Source: Dysgonomonas sp. UBA5412 (GTDB taxonomy: Bacteria > Bacteroidota > Bacteroidia > Bacteroidales > Dysgonomonadaceae). Taken from it: a DNA stretch of 64,000 nucleotides. The stretch is taken from the NCBI GenBank assembly GCA_002409595.1, contig DHNQ01000009.1, positions 127,350 through 191,349 of the forward strand, written 5' to 3'. The translations under genes and the position numbers were made by a program. Under the pieces are notes generated by a model. It was not told the origin of the DNA. It did no database searches and saw only the letters and a program-made list of their open reading frames with translations. Shown here piece after piece: positions 50,221 to 59,975 of the stretch (the first letter of the stretch is position 1; each line of letters starts with the position of its first letter).

Positions 50221-51162
50221 ATGTCGGAAGTAAAATTATTCTATCATAAAGACAATGCTATAAGAATGAGCCGTAGCATTGAGTTTCTTAAAACTACACC
50301 TATCCAGAATTTTCTTTGGATCGACCTCAATAATGTAGACGAGGAGATTGAATATGAACTGGAAGATTATCTGAAGATATATATTCAGGAAGAAGAAGAG
50401 ATGGTCGAAATCGAGATGTCATCCCGCTATATGGAAACGTCAGATTCGCTTGTTGTTAATTCTAACTTCTTATTGAGTAACTTTGAGCGAGAGCCGGTAT
50501 CTTTTATCTTAAAGAATAATCTGCTTATATCTGTACGGAGCGAAGATTTAAATTCTTTTCATGAAACGATAAAGAAAATATCTGCCAATCCAAAAAATTA
50601 TCCGACAGGTTACCATGTTTTTGTTGCAATACTAGAAACCCGAATCGAGCTGGATGCCGATATGGTAGAAGATATGACTCAGGAAATTACAGCTTTGAGT
50701 AACAGTATTAGTTTGCAGGAAGCTGATGAAGAATTGCTGATGGAAATCAAGAACTTGCAGGAAAAAACAATGTTGCTTCGTGAAAATATAATTGACAAGC
50801 AAAGAGCTGTGTCCAGTATGTTGAGAAGCGAGATCATACCTAAAGAGCTACATGCAAGGATAACCATTCTGATAAAAGACATTAACTCATTGCTTGAACA
50901 TATTCGTTTTAGCTTTGATAGGCTTGACTATTTACAAGATGCTTTTTTGGGTTTTGTAAATATAGAACAGAACCGTATTATAAAGATGTTTACCGTTATC
51001 TCAGTTATCTTTATGCCTCCAACTCTTATAGCCAGTATCTATGGTATGAACTTTCCAATACCCGAACTAAAGTGGGCTCATGGATATATGTTTTCAATAA
51101 TACTGATGGTTGTAGCAGTGGGGATAATCTTATTTTATTTTAAGAAGAAAAAATGGCTCTAA
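50221..51162 (+). CDS. corA: CorA-family divalent cation transporter
   Basis: 313 residues. A long cytoplasmic domain with extended helices (about 1-245), then two C-terminal membrane helices; the first ends with the selectivity motif YGMNFP (GMN at 275-277), and the second runs about 291-306 before KKKKWL. Forms a pentameric Mg2+ channel by family knowledge. Co-transcribed with rsmA. Confidence 0.95.
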   Translation: MSEVKLFYHKDNAIRMSRSIEFLKTTPIQNFLWIDLNNVDEEIEYELEDYLKIYIQEEEEMVEIEMSSRYMETSDSLVVNSNFLLSNFEREPVSFILKNNLLISVRSEDLNSFHETIKKISANPKNYPTGYHVFVAILETRIELDADMVEDMTQEITALSNSISLQEADEELLMEIKNLQEKTMLLRENIIDKQRAVSSMLRSEIIPKELHARITILIKDINSLLEHIRFSFDRLDYLQDAFLGFVNIEQNRIIKMFTVISVIFMPPTLIASIYGMNFPIPELKWAHGYMFSIILMVVAVGIILFYFKKKKWL

Positions 51163-51168
51163 AAAAAG

Positions 51169-51204
51169 AAAGTTTCAGAATGTAATATCTGAAACTTTAT
51201 ATTT
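51169..51204. terminator. Bidirectional terminator between corA and PPK2
   Basis: Perfect 11-bp stem AAAGTTTCAGA (51169-51179) / TCTGAAACTTT (51188-51198), with an A-run to the left and a T-rich run to the right. Confidence 0.88.
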
Positions 51205-51226
51205 CTTAGGAGCGTAAAGCTATATT

Positions 51227-52255
51227 TTATACTCTAACCTTACGATTGGTTTTCCTTATTCTTTTTGCAGTATGTCTGTCTCTGATTGTTTTGGTTCTGC
51301 GCCTAAATACTGGAGTCCTAGCTGAAGATGATGAAAACTCTTTATGTATTTTTTCTGCCAATTCAGGTTTGTATTTAATCAATTTTCTCTTTGCCTTCTC
51401 TATCTCTATCTTCGCAGCTTCGGTAAGCGGAGGATATTGAGGATTTAATACCTCTATTCTGTCACATATAATTTGTCCTACAGCATATCTCATAAACCAT
51501 TTGTTGTCAGCAGGTATTACATACCAAGGAGCATCCTTTGTCGAAGTCTGTGTCAACATATCTGAATACGCTTTCATATAATCGTCCCAATACTCTCGTT
51601 CTTTTATATCAGCAGCCGAAAACTTCCAATTCTTAGACTCATCCTCTAGTCTGGCAAGGAACCGTTTGCCTTGTTCCTCCTTTGATACGTTTAGGAAAAA
51701 TTTGAGTATGATCACGCCATTTTCGGTCAGATGGCGTTCCATATCATTAATTTGTCTGTATCGCTCTTTCCAAAATTTCTCCGAAATATCCTTTTCGGAG
51801 GTAATATTGGGTAGCTTGCCATTGAGTACTATATTAGGATGTACTTTAGCAACAATAACATCTTCGTAATGTGAACGATTGAATACTCCGATTCTGCCTC
51901 GTTCGGGAAGGCTTTTATATATTCGCCATAGATAGTCGTGGTCAAGCTCTTCTGCCGATGGTTGTTTGAACGAAAAGACCTGACAGCCTTGAGGATTTAT
52001 ACCTGACATCACATGCTTCACCGTGCCATCTTTGCCGGCAGCATCCATTGCTTGAAATATTATCAATACAGAATACCGGTCGTGTGCATAAAGTTTATCT
52101 TGTAAGATTGCTAACTTTTCCCTATTCTTATCCAATAGTTTATTCGCTTTCTTCTTAGTTAGAGAAGCTGTATAATTGGTTTCAAAATCAGAGACTTTAT
52201 GTTTCTTTTCGGGCTTAGCTAGAATTTTTTTTAGAACATCTTTTTTCATATCCAT
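51227..52255 (-). CDS. PPK2-family polyphosphate:nucleotide phosphotransferase
   Basis: 342 residues from the ATG at 52255 (an upstream ATG at 52279 would add MFTFILIT, and one at 52249 is also possible). P-loop kinase of the PPK2 family: Walker A IIFQAMDAAGKDGTVKHV, then NPQGCQVFSFKQPSAEELDHDYLWR, and lid/Walker B PERGRIGVFNRSHYEDV. Uses polyphosphate to phosphorylate AMP/ADP or other nucleotides. The last about 40 residues, after KIHKEF, form a Ser- and Arg/Lys-rich tail (SSSSARTPVFRRRTKTIRDR...), unusual for the family and perhaps a polyphosphate or nucleic-acid binding element. Confidence 0.93.
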   Translation of the reverse strand: MDMKKDVLKKILAKPEKKHKVSDFETNYTASLTKKKANKLLDKNREKLAILQDKLYAHDRYSVLIIFQAMDAAGKDGTVKHVMSGINPQGCQVFSFKQPSAEELDHDYLWRIYKSLPERGRIGVFNRSHYEDVIVAKVHPNIVLNGKLPNITSEKDISEKFWKERYRQINDMERHLTENGVIILKFFLNVSKEEQGKRFLARLEDESKNWKFSAADIKEREYWDDYMKAYSDMLTQTSTKDAPWYVIPADNKWFMRYAVGQIICDRIEVLNPQYPPLTEAAKIEIEKAKRKLIKYKPELAEKIHKEFSSSSARTPVFRRRTKTIRDRHTAKRIRKTNRKVRV

Positions 52256-52354
52256 TGTTATTAATATAAATGTAAACAAATAATTATTTAGAATAGTTGA
52301 TCTGCAAAGAGATGAATCTGATAAAGATGTTCTAAAAAAATAAAGTAAATCAGC

Positions 52355-52984
52355 TTATTTTAGTATTTCAAACAAGTCTTTGTCCTCTTTTCTTATTTTA
52401 GGCTGATTGTTCATCCAGTCTTTTTCCGGATCACGATATCCTAAAGGCAGCAATATCGAAGCTGATAGATGTTGCTTTGGAAGATCCAATATTGCATTCA
52501 ATTCTTCTTTGTCAAACCCTTCGATAGGTACAGAGTCTACTTTCTCATTTGCTGCTGCTACACACGCTATACCCAATGCTATGTATGTCTGATGAGTCAG
52601 CCAACTTTCCATTATATTCTTATTCTTATCAAGAAAGAAACTGATTCTTTTTCTATAATTGTTGCACCATTCATCTCCCGGATTCCGCTTAATTTCTATA
52701 AGTTTCATATAATCGTCCAGATCCATCTCTGAGATTTGAGTATATGAAGCGAAAACTAATAAATGAGAACTTCCTTTTATGGGCTGCTGAGGACATGCTT
52801 TTTCAAATATCTGCTCCCTCAACTCTTCGTTCTCAACTACTAATATCTTATAAGGCTGCAATCCTAGAGAGGATGGAGCAAGGCTTATTGCTTTGAGTAT
52901 TCTTTCTATTATTTTTTGTGGAACTTTTCTGCCGTTCATCCCTTTGCAGGCATATCTCCATTCCAGATCTTCTATTAGATTCAT
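52355..52984 (-). CDS. Nitroreductase family protein
   Basis: A 209-residue FMN-dependent oxidoreductase of the NfsB/YdgI type: RYACKGMNGRKVPQKIIERILKAI at the N-terminus, SLAPSSLGLQPYKILVV (FMN-contact), and the C-terminal SILLPLGYRDPEKDW. Physiological substrate not readable. Last gene of the leftward bactofilin-pepP-TlpA-CA run (32-bp gap). Confidence 0.9.
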   Translation of the reverse strand: MNLIEDLEWRYACKGMNGRKVPQKIIERILKAISLAPSSLGLQPYKILVVENEELREQIFEKACPQQPIKGSSHLLVFASYTQISEMDLDDYMKLIEIKRNPGDEWCNNYRKRISFFLDKNKNIMESWLTHQTYIALGIACVAAANEKVDSVPIEGFDKEELNAILDLPKQHLSASILLPLGYRDPEKDWMNNQPKIRKEDKDLFEILK

Positions 52985-53016
52985 TTTGTATTTTTATCTG
53001 TTTTGCACTGATTAAT

Positions 53017-53535
53017 TTATTCTTCTTTAAACCAACCTGAATACATCAGATAATTTTTAGCAATTTTTTGGTTCATTTCTTTAGCTTGTTCCGAATCTAC
53101 CTTTTTTACAAATTTGGCAGGTACTCCGGCATATATACTTCCGGGTTCGACTTGGGTTCCACTAAGCACAACTGATCCGGCTGCTACGATAGCTCCTTCG
53201 CCGATTACTGCATGATCTAGCACTATGGCGCCCATGCCTATCAATGCTCCATTTTCTATCTTAGCACCATGAATTACGACATTGTGTCCGACTGATACAT
53301 CATCGCCAATCTCTACGACTGATTTCTGATAGAGTGTATGCAAAACGCTGCCGTCTTGTATGTTCACTCGGTTGCCGATACGTATTGAGTTTACATCGCC
53401 TCTCAAAACAGCATTGAACCAAATACTGCAATCTTTCCCTATAACGACATCACCCACCACTGTTGCATTTTCTGCCAGATAGGTGTTTTCTCCGATTTCA
53501 GGCGTGAAGCCTCTTACTTCTTTTATTAATGCCAT
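53017..53535 (-). CDS. Gamma-carbonic anhydrase family protein
   Basis: 172 residues of left-handed beta-helix hexapeptide repeats. Zn-binding histidines of the gamma class are in place: His66 (SVLHTLYQ), His84 and His89 (SVGHNVVIHG). DVVIGKDCSIWFNAVLRGD is the family opening (the YrdA/PaaY group), and IYAGVPAKFVKKV closes it. Members may hydrate CO2 or act otherwise. Three bp separate it from the upstream thioredoxin-like gene. Confidence 0.93.
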   Translation of the reverse strand: MALIKEVRGFTPEIGENTYLAENATVVGDVVIGKDCSIWFNAVLRGDVNSIRIGNRVNIQDGSVLHTLYQKSVVEIGDDVSVGHNVVIHGAKIENGALIGMGAIVLDHAVIGEGAIVAAGSVVLSGTQVEPGSIYAGVPAKFVKKVDSEQAKEMNQKIAKNYLMYSGWFKEE

Positions 53536-53537
53536 TT

Positions 53538-54953
53538 TTATTTATTTAGATAAAAATCAAATAATTTTTCTAAGTTTTTTTCGTCTATTGACTTTGCTAT
53601 GATCGTTTTGTTTTTATTCAAAACATAAACTGCCGGAATGCCCGTTGTATTATAATACATCCAGTATTCTGATTTGTAGTTCGGGTCGTGGCAGTTAAAC
53701 CAATCGGTGAGTTGATGCTCATCGACAAATTTTTTCCAGTCTTGTTCGTCTGTCGAAATATTTATAGCTACTATCTCAAGCCCTTTATCCTTATATTTTG
53801 AATACAACTTTTCATATACTGCCGGAACAGAAGTTTGACAATGTCCGCAATGAGGGTCATAAAAATAAAGAATCAGGTATTCGCTGGATATTTGGTTGGT
53901 TTCAACCACTTGTCCACTCATTGTCTTTAATGTAAGATTATGAGCCTGCATACCTATTCGGTTGTTCTTAATAGGTTCATACATCTTCTTCAAGTCTGCT
54001 CTTTGAGTGCTATCTATCCATGGTAAATTTTCATTTTCTATATGGTCTTCATATAATTTTGCCCATATATTTTCGTCTCCCATCACATTGCTTTTGATCG
54101 ACTGATTGGTGAGATAAGATAGCATATTCTCGAAACAGATAGCATTTCCTTTTGCTTTGGATACAAGCCTGCTTGCAGCTGTTGCTAATGAGTCGGGTAC
54201 TTGTTCTACCCAGTTTCTCATGTAGGCATCTATATAACTGATCAGATAATTTGTATGCCAAAATCGGGGATCTTGAAGATTTATATTATCAAAAAAATGA
54301 TCTACTCCGTATTGTTTGTTTTGATTAAATTCATCTGCATTTTTAGGCTTCTCGAATGGGAGTTTTATCATTTCCATTCCTTTTGTAAAATGAGTGAACC
54401 AACTGTTAGGATTATCCTTTATCAATTTGTCTGTTTGCACTTGAATCTCATGTTCGATCTTCACTAAAGATGTGTTTATCTCTTTGCGTTTCTTTTCGCT
54501 CAAAAGAGAATCGGTCAATTGTTCCTCTAATGCTGCCTTCTTGATATCTGCTTTTTGCATCATATCAAGATATTTCCATAAAAGTTCAGTGTCAGGACTA
54601 CCGGTTATTGTACTTTTTGAAAGATTGTTTTCATCAATATACATTTTAAGATTGTTTTGCCCTGCATCTAATAAAAAATCTATTTGGAAATTCGGTTTTA
54701 TATAAAGAAAATATTGTCCTGCATTCATTTCTTTATCAAAATTGAATATAGCCACTCCTTTATCCGAAAATAGAGTAGAATCTTTAGCATAAGTCTGTCC
54801 GTTCCAATACTGTCCCAGATAGATTTTTTCACCCCTACGGGCAGAGTTCTCTATCTGCAAATGGAAACCGGCTGTATCTTTATTTACTATACACTGAGCC
54901 TCCGGATTAAAATATAGTAGGAGGCTCAGTATAAGAATGATATTATATTTCAT
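53538..54953 (-). CDS. Exported thioredoxin-like (TlpA-type) protein with N-terminal module
   Basis: 471 residues. Signal peptide ending EAQC. The N-terminal half has the DUF4369-like start (HLQIENSARRGEKIYLGQYWNG) and a long helical middle (DUF5106-like, about 120-330); the C-terminal thioredoxin domain holds CGHC at 369-372 in FYDPHCGHCQTSVPAV and the cis-Pro region TGIPAVYVL. Periplasmic thiol-disulfide role expected. It overlaps the end of pepP by 11 bp. Confidence 0.9.
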   Translation of the reverse strand: MKYNIILILSLLLYFNPEAQCIVNKDTAGFHLQIENSARRGEKIYLGQYWNGQTYAKDSTLFSDKGVAIFNFDKEMNAGQYFLYIKPNFQIDFLLDAGQNNLKMYIDENNLSKSTITGSPDTELLWKYLDMMQKADIKKAALEEQLTDSLLSEKKRKEINTSLVKIEHEIQVQTDKLIKDNPNSWFTHFTKGMEMIKLPFEKPKNADEFNQNKQYGVDHFFDNINLQDPRFWHTNYLISYIDAYMRNWVEQVPDSLATAASRLVSKAKGNAICFENMLSYLTNQSIKSNVMGDENIWAKLYEDHIENENLPWIDSTQRADLKKMYEPIKNNRIGMQAHNLTLKTMSGQVVETNQISSEYLILYFYDPHCGHCQTSVPAVYEKLYSKYKDKGLEIVAINISTDEQDWKKFVDEHQLTDWFNCHDPNYKSEYWMYYNTTGIPAVYVLNKNKTIIAKSIDEKNLEKLFDFYLNK

Positions 54954-56721
54954 TAGTTTTAGCTTTCAACCACTGTTTTTCGTTTTCTGTCAGAAGCGGT
55001 GACAGACGATCATATACATATTTGTGATACTCGTTGAACCATACAATTTCCTCTTCAGTCAACAACTCTTTTACGATAGGCGTTGTATCTATCGGACAGA
55101 GTGTAATTACTTTGAATGAATAGAAATCTCCAAACTCTGTTGTTGTCTCGTGCTGAGCCAAAATAAGGTTTTCGATACGTATGCCATAATGTCCGCCTCT
55201 GTATAGTCCCGGCTCATTGGATGTTACCATTCCCGGTTGTATAGTTGTTGGGTTCTCATTCATTCGTATGTTTTGTGGTCCTTCGTGTACATTAAGGAAA
55301 TGACCGATTCCGTGTCCTGTACCATGCAGATAATTAAGTCCTTCTTTCCAAAGGGATTGTCTTGCCAATATATCTAACTGGCTACCTCGTGTCCCCTGAG
55401 GAAATTTGGCTCTCGAAAGTGCGATATTTCCCTTTAGCACTAGAGTGTAATCTCTTTTCATCTGTTCGCTCAATGGTCCTGCTGCTATTGTACGTGTTAT
55501 ATCTGTAGTTCCGTCAAAATATTGTGCGCCGGAATCAATAAGCAAAAAACCTTCGGGTTTTATGTTTAACGAGCTTTCCGGTGTAACATGATAATGTACA
55601 ATTGCTCCATTTGGCCCATATCCGGCAATGGTATCAAAGCTTTCTCCTACAAAATTCTTCTGTTGACTTCTGTATTCAACCAGTTTTTCGGGAATCAAGA
55701 TCTCTGTAACATTTCCTTCGGGAATAGCTTTTTCCAACCACATAAAGAAGCGTACCAATGCCACTCCATCACGCTCCATCGCATCGTTGAATCCTTGTAT
55801 CTCAGTTTCGTTTTTAACACTTTTCATCAGATCAGCCGGAGACGGTATGTCTATAATACGATTGTCGGCAGAAATGGTATTATATAGTTTGAATGTAACC
55901 TTGTTGCTATCAAGACAGATAGGCGATTTCACATTGGCTACATAGTCAAATATCTTTGTATATTCTGCAATGGTTACCCCTTGCGAGGTAATGTATTCTC
56001 TCGATTCGTCAGTCAGTTTTTTCGGGTCGATAAATAGAACAGTTTCTTTTCTCGATACAAAAGCATAACTTACTGCTACCGGATTGCATTTTACATCGTT
56101 GCCTCTTATGTTAAATATCCATGCTATGGTATCTAATGACGCTACTAGAAGACCTTCTGCTCCTTTTTTCTCTATTGTGTCGCATATACGCGATATTTTC
56201 TTTGCGGCAGATTCGCCTGTATATTTTTCAGGCAGAACAAATATAGGATTCTGAGGAATTTCGGGTCTGTCGTGCCATATGCTGGCAAACGGATCGTAAT
56301 CGCTGATCAATCTTAATCCTTTTATATTCAACTTGAGAGTAAGTTCAAATGCCTCTTTGGCTGCATATACACTACCATCGATGCCAACAAACTCACCTTC
56401 ATCCAGCTCCGATGTAAGCCACTCTTCGATGGTTGGAGTGTCGGGAAGTCCCTCTCTGAATAAGTCTATCTCTGTTTCCTTTATTTGGTCTGCCCCTTGC
56501 AAAAAATAGCGCGAATCTGTCCATAATCCGGCTTTCTCGCGAGTTACTACAACTGTTCCCGCCGATCCGGTAAAGCCGCTAATCCATTCTCTGGATGCCC
56601 AATGACTGGCAGGATACTCGCTTAGATGCGCGTCTGTACTGGGAATGATGAATGCATGTATCCCTTTTTCTTCCATAAAGCCACGTAGGGCATGGATTCT
56701 TTTGTGTATAAGATTGCTCAT
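54943..56721 (-). CDS. pepP: Xaa-Pro aminopeptidase (M24B)
   Basis: A 592-residue cytosolic enzyme releasing N-terminal residues before proline. Three-domain form of the eukaryote-like XPNPEP1 type: two creatinase-like N-domains (about 1-310), then the pita-bread fold with LLIDSGAQYFDGTTDITRTI (two Asp ligands), GTGHGIGHFLNVHEGP (His ligand), NEPGLYRGGHYGIRIEN (Glu) and a C-terminal extension. Overlaps the TlpA-type gene; 17 bp after the bactofilin gene. Confidence 0.95.
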   Translation of the reverse strand: MSNLIHKRIHALRGFMEEKGIHAFIIPSTDAHLSEYPASHWASREWISGFTGSAGTVVVTREKAGLWTDSRYFLQGADQIKETEIDLFREGLPDTPTIEEWLTSELDEGEFVGIDGSVYAAKEAFELTLKLNIKGLRLISDYDPFASIWHDRPEIPQNPIFVLPEKYTGESAAKKISRICDTIEKKGAEGLLVASLDTIAWIFNIRGNDVKCNPVAVSYAFVSRKETVLFIDPKKLTDESREYITSQGVTIAEYTKIFDYVANVKSPICLDSNKVTFKLYNTISADNRIIDIPSPADLMKSVKNETEIQGFNDAMERDGVALVRFFMWLEKAIPEGNVTEILIPEKLVEYRSQQKNFVGESFDTIAGYGPNGAIVHYHVTPESSLNIKPEGFLLIDSGAQYFDGTTDITRTIAAGPLSEQMKRDYTLVLKGNIALSRAKFPQGTRGSQLDILARQSLWKEGLNYLHGTGHGIGHFLNVHEGPQNIRMNENPTTIQPGMVTSNEPGLYRGGHYGIRIENLILAQHETTTEFGDFYSFKVITLCPIDTTPIVKELLTEEEIVWFNEYHKYVYDRLSPLLTENEKQWLKAKTNEI

Positions 56722-56738
56722 TATAATGAAGATTTAAT

Positions 56739-57095
56739 TTATTGTTCTGTGTACATAACACAAGCTCCTTCAAACTGTGCACCCGGTTCTATTTCTATTA
56801 TGCTTGTTTTTATGTCTCCATATAGGATACTCGAAGCTCTGAGGATGATTCTTTCTCTACATGTGATGTTTCCCTTCACTTGCCCCAGAAGCTCAATATT
56901 GCAAGATTCGATGTTGCCAATAACCGAACTGCTGGCTCCGACCACGATCTTGCCTTTACATGTAATATTACCTTCAACAGTTCCGTCTATGCGGATATCT
57001 TCTTCTGCATTTATGTCTCCGGTGATTCGTGTCCCCGACGACAAGATGTTATGAGTATTAGCAGGTATCGCGATAACTTCTTTGATTTTGGCCAT
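56739..57095 (-). CDS. Bactofilin
   Basis: 118 residues from the ATG at 57095, preferred because it gives MAKIKEVIAIPANTHNIL; an upstream ATG at 57122 would add MFSKHLINN. The core GTRITGDINAEEDIRIDGTVEGNITCKGKIVVG and LGQVKGNITCRERIILRASS shows the beta-helix repeats of bactofilins, which self-assemble into filaments at the membrane. The cluster with pepP and TlpA-type genes does not point to a specific cell-shape process. TAAGTTTG on the minus strand at 57120-57127 is a possible promoter. Confidence 0.92.
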   Translation of the reverse strand: MAKIKEVIAIPANTHNILSSGTRITGDINAEEDIRIDGTVEGNITCKGKIVVGASSSVIGNIESCNIELLGQVKGNITCRERIILRASSILYGDIKTSIIEIEPGAQFEGACVMYTEQ

Positions 57096-57279
57096 ATTAT
57101 TAATTAAATGTTTAGAAAACAAACTTACTTAAAATTCGTCAGAACTGTGAAATTCTTTTTGAAAAATACTCTTGCTTTAATTGTTTATAACATGATTTTG
57201 CTTCACCTGAGATTATAAAAGATTCGTTTTTTTGAAAATGTTTATCTTTACCGTTTTAAATATAAAAACCGCGAGTGTA

Positions 57280-57633
57280 ATGAAAAGTTTTATCTTGTTA
57301 GAAAACATGATTTTCTACGCCCATCATGGTGTGTTTCATCAGGAAACCGTTGTGGGTAATACATATATAGTAAATCTCAAAATGGGGCTGGACTTAGAGC
57401 AGGCTTCTCTGTCTGATGATCTGTCTGATACGATCAGTTATGCCGATGTGTATGACTATGTTAAAGAAGAAATGATGATCCCTTCCCGATTGTTGGAGCA
57501 TGTGGCAGGACGGATATTAACTCGCCTGAAAAAGGAGTTTAAACAAATTGAGAGTATCGAAGTCAAACTGTCGAAACGCAACCCGCCTATTGAGGGACAA
57601 CTTGACTGTGCCAGTGTTGTACTTATAGATTAA
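57280..57633 (+). CDS. folB: Dihydroneopterin aldolase
   Basis: 117 residues from the ATG at 57280; an upstream start at 57232 adds 16 residues with no family match. Folate enzyme of the tunnelling fold converting dihydroneopterin to hydroxymethyl-dihydropterin. Seen: ENMIFYAHHGVFHQET (9-24) with Glu22 as the likely catalytic Glu, DTISYADVYDYVK, and VKLSKRNPPIEG with the conserved Lys. The next gene starts 2 bp after its stop. Confidence 0.93.
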   Translation: MKSFILLENMIFYAHHGVFHQETVVGNTYIVNLKMGLDLEQASLSDDLSDTISYADVYDYVKEEMMIPSRLLEHVAGRILTRLKKEFKQIESIEVKLSKRNPPIEGQLDCASVVLID

Positions 57634-57634
57634 A

Positions 57635-58168
57635 ATGAGGATGAAAGTAAAGAAAATAACAGAATTGAATCGCATTTCCGTTGAGGAGTTTAAGGAAGTT
57701 CAAAAAACTTCGCTTGTAATCATTCTTGATAATGTACGTAGTCTTAATAATGTAGGATCGGTTTTTCGTACCTCCGATGCTTTTCTAATAGAGGCAATAT
57801 ATTTATGCGGCATAACGGCTTGTCCTCCAAACGCAGAAATACATAAAACGGCTTTGGGTGCAGAAGACTCTGTAAAATGGCATTACCTTGAAGACACGAA
57901 TGATGCTGTGTTGAGTCTCAAAGATGAGGGTTATACTATCTGTGCTGTGGAGCAAGCTAAGGGTAGTATTATGCTGAATGAACTTGTTGTAGATAGAAGC
58001 AAGAAATATGCGATTGTTTTAGGTAACGAGGTCAAAGGTGTATCGCAGGCAGTTGTAGATAATTGCGATTGCTGTATCGAGATACCTCAATATGGTACTA
58101 AGCATTCGTTAAATGTGTCGGTAGCAACGGGAATTGTTGTCTGGGAATTTTTTAAACAAATGAAGTGA
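57635..58168 (+). CDS. TrmH/SpoU-family RNA 2'-O-methyltransferase
   Basis: A 177-residue SPOUT knot methyltransferase. Motif 1 LDNVRSLNNVGSVFRTSDAF (about 31-50), motif 2 VLGNEVKGVSQ and motif 3 IPQYGTKHSLNVSVATGI are all present. No N-terminal substrate-binding domain, so the RNA target is open. Close to folB, and shares its transcript. Confidence 0.92.
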   Translation: MRMKVKKITELNRISVEEFKEVQKTSLVIILDNVRSLNNVGSVFRTSDAFLIEAIYLCGITACPPNAEIHKTALGAEDSVKWHYLEDTNDAVLSLKDEGYTICAVEQAKGSIMLNELVVDRSKKYAIVLGNEVKGVSQAVVDNCDCCIEIPQYGTKHSLNVSVATGIVVWEFFKQMK

Positions 58169-58186
58169 CATTAGTAATATTTTTCT

Positions 58187-58194
58187 TAGTTTTG
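58187..58194 (+). promoter_or_regulatory. -7 box upstream of the DUF4301 gene
   Basis: TAGTTTTG, 27 bases before the ATG at 58222; no clear -33 box. Confidence 0.35.
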
Positions 58195-58221
58195 TGATAA
58201 CATTCTATTAATAATAATGCT

Positions 58222-59742
58222 ATGATAACAGATTCTGATAAATTTATTTTAGAGCAAAAAGGTATTTCGTTGGATGAATTTCAAAAACAATTGGATAATT
58301 TCAAAACGGGATTTCCTTATTTAGATTTGTCCGCTCCGGCTTCCATTGAAAAAGGGATAAAAGTGGTTTCTGAAAATGAAGAGCAGGCTTATCTTGATAG
58401 TTGGGATGAATATAGGTTTTCAGGTAAAAAGATTATCAAATTCGTACCTGCTTCGGGTGCAGCCAGCAGAATGTTTAAGGATCTGTTCGAATTTCTTGAA
58501 GGGGATAATGCTATTCCTACGTCTTCGTTTGAAAAAGCATTCTTCGATGGATTGGATAAATTTGCTTTCTATGCAGATCTAAATGCTATTTGCCTAAAGA
58601 ATGAAGGTAAGGATATAAATAAATTATTAGCAGAAGGTAATTATAAGGCAGTGATTCGCAATTTGCTCAAACCCGAAGGGCTTAATTATGGAAATCTACC
58701 GAAAGGACTACTTAAATTTCATAAGTATGAGAACTCTTCTTTGACTCCGGTAGAAGAACATTTGACCGAAGGTTTTCTGTATGCGAAGGATGGAAAAGGG
58801 GAGGTGAATATTCATTTTACAGTTTCTCCCGAACATCGTGCTTTGTTTGAAAATTTGATAAAGGCAAAAAAAGAAGGTTTGGAAAAACGTTTTGGAGTTA
58901 CCTACAATGTTAGTTTTAGCGAACAAAAATCAAGTACCGATACTGTGGCTGCCGATGCGAATAATGAACCATTCAGAGATGATGATGGTAAATTAGTATT
59001 CAGACCGGGAGGACATGGTGCTTTGATAGAGAATCTGAATGATTTGGATGCTGATATTGTTTTTATCAAAAATATAGATAATACAGTTCCTGATAAATAT
59101 AAAGAGGTCGAAACTAAGTATAAAAAAATACTGGCCGGAGTTTTAGTAGATGTTCAAAAACAAGTGTTTGAGTATTTGAATCTGATTGACAGTGGAAAAT
59201 ATACCCACGACCAGTTGTTAGATGTTCTTTATTTTATTCAAAATGTGTTGAACGTCAAAAATCCGGACACCAAGCTGCTCGAAGATGCAGAACTCGTTCT
59301 ATATCTCAAACGCAAATTAGATAGACCTTGTCGCGTATGTGGTATGGTGCGAAATGTAGGAGAGCCGGGTGGCGGTCCTTTCTTGGCTGTAAATTCGGAT
59401 GGAACGACGTCTCCTCAAATATTGGAAAGTTCGCAAATAGATATGTCTGATAACCTAAAAGAGGATATGTTTAAAAGTGGAACTCACTTCAATCCGGTAG
59501 ATATTGTATGCGGTCTGAAAGATTATAGGGGAGGGCAATTTAATCTGAAAAATTACGTTGATTACAAGACCGGCTTTATTTCGATAAAATCTAAAAACGG
59601 AAAAGAGTTGAAAGCTTTAGAATTGCCCGGATTGTGGAATGGGGCAATGTCGGATTGGAATACCATTTTTGTAGAAGTGCCCATAGAGACTTTTAATCCG
59701 GTGAAGACTGTAAATGATTTACTTAGAAAGTTTCATCAATAA
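58222..59742 (+). CDS. DUF4301 family protein
   Basis: 506 residues, no signal peptide or membrane segment; recognised as DUF4301 of Bacteroidetes. Landmarks: KIIKFVPASGAASRMFKDLFEFL (about 72-94), VEEHLTEGFLYAKDGKGEVNIHFTV, a basic RPGGHGALIENLNDLDADIVFIKNIDN strand with acidic residues (nucleotidyl-transferase-like), and GMVRNVGEPGGGPFLAVNSDG. The middle recalls sugar-nucleotidyltransferases, and a nucleotide-linked activity is plausible but not shown. Single gene. Confidence 0.82.
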   Translation: MITDSDKFILEQKGISLDEFQKQLDNFKTGFPYLDLSAPASIEKGIKVVSENEEQAYLDSWDEYRFSGKKIIKFVPASGAASRMFKDLFEFLEGDNAIPTSSFEKAFFDGLDKFAFYADLNAICLKNEGKDINKLLAEGNYKAVIRNLLKPEGLNYGNLPKGLLKFHKYENSSLTPVEEHLTEGFLYAKDGKGEVNIHFTVSPEHRALFENLIKAKKEGLEKRFGVTYNVSFSEQKSSTDTVAADANNEPFRDDDGKLVFRPGGHGALIENLNDLDADIVFIKNIDNTVPDKYKEVETKYKKILAGVLVDVQKQVFEYLNLIDSGKYTHDQLLDVLYFIQNVLNVKNPDTKLLEDAELVLYLKRKLDRPCRVCGMVRNVGEPGGGPFLAVNSDGTTSPQILESSQIDMSDNLKEDMFKSGTHFNPVDIVCGLKDYRGGQFNLKNYVDYKTGFISIKSKNGKELKALELPGLWNGAMSDWNTIFVEVPIETFNPVKTVNDLLRKFHQ

Positions 59743-59853
59743 CTTTTGTTACTTTTTGTATAGAGGATGTTAAATATTATATAGTATAATATGGTATCTG
59801 CTATTTTGACGAAAAAAAGAATAAGGAATTTTCTTTTCTAAGAAAAATATAAC

Positions 59854-59861
59854 TATCTTTG
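59854..59861 (+). promoter_or_regulatory. -7 box upstream of the large secreted protein
   Basis: TATCTTTG; predicted leader of about 108 bases to the ATG at 59976. No clear -33 box. Confidence 0.45.
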
Positions 59862-59975
59862 CCCATTCTAAGAGACACATGAACTTTATAGACTGAGAGA
59901 TGCCTTAATTTATGGCGATTAGTGTTCTTAGTACGAACAGTATATCATTTGACAGACTTTAATAAAACTTCAATA

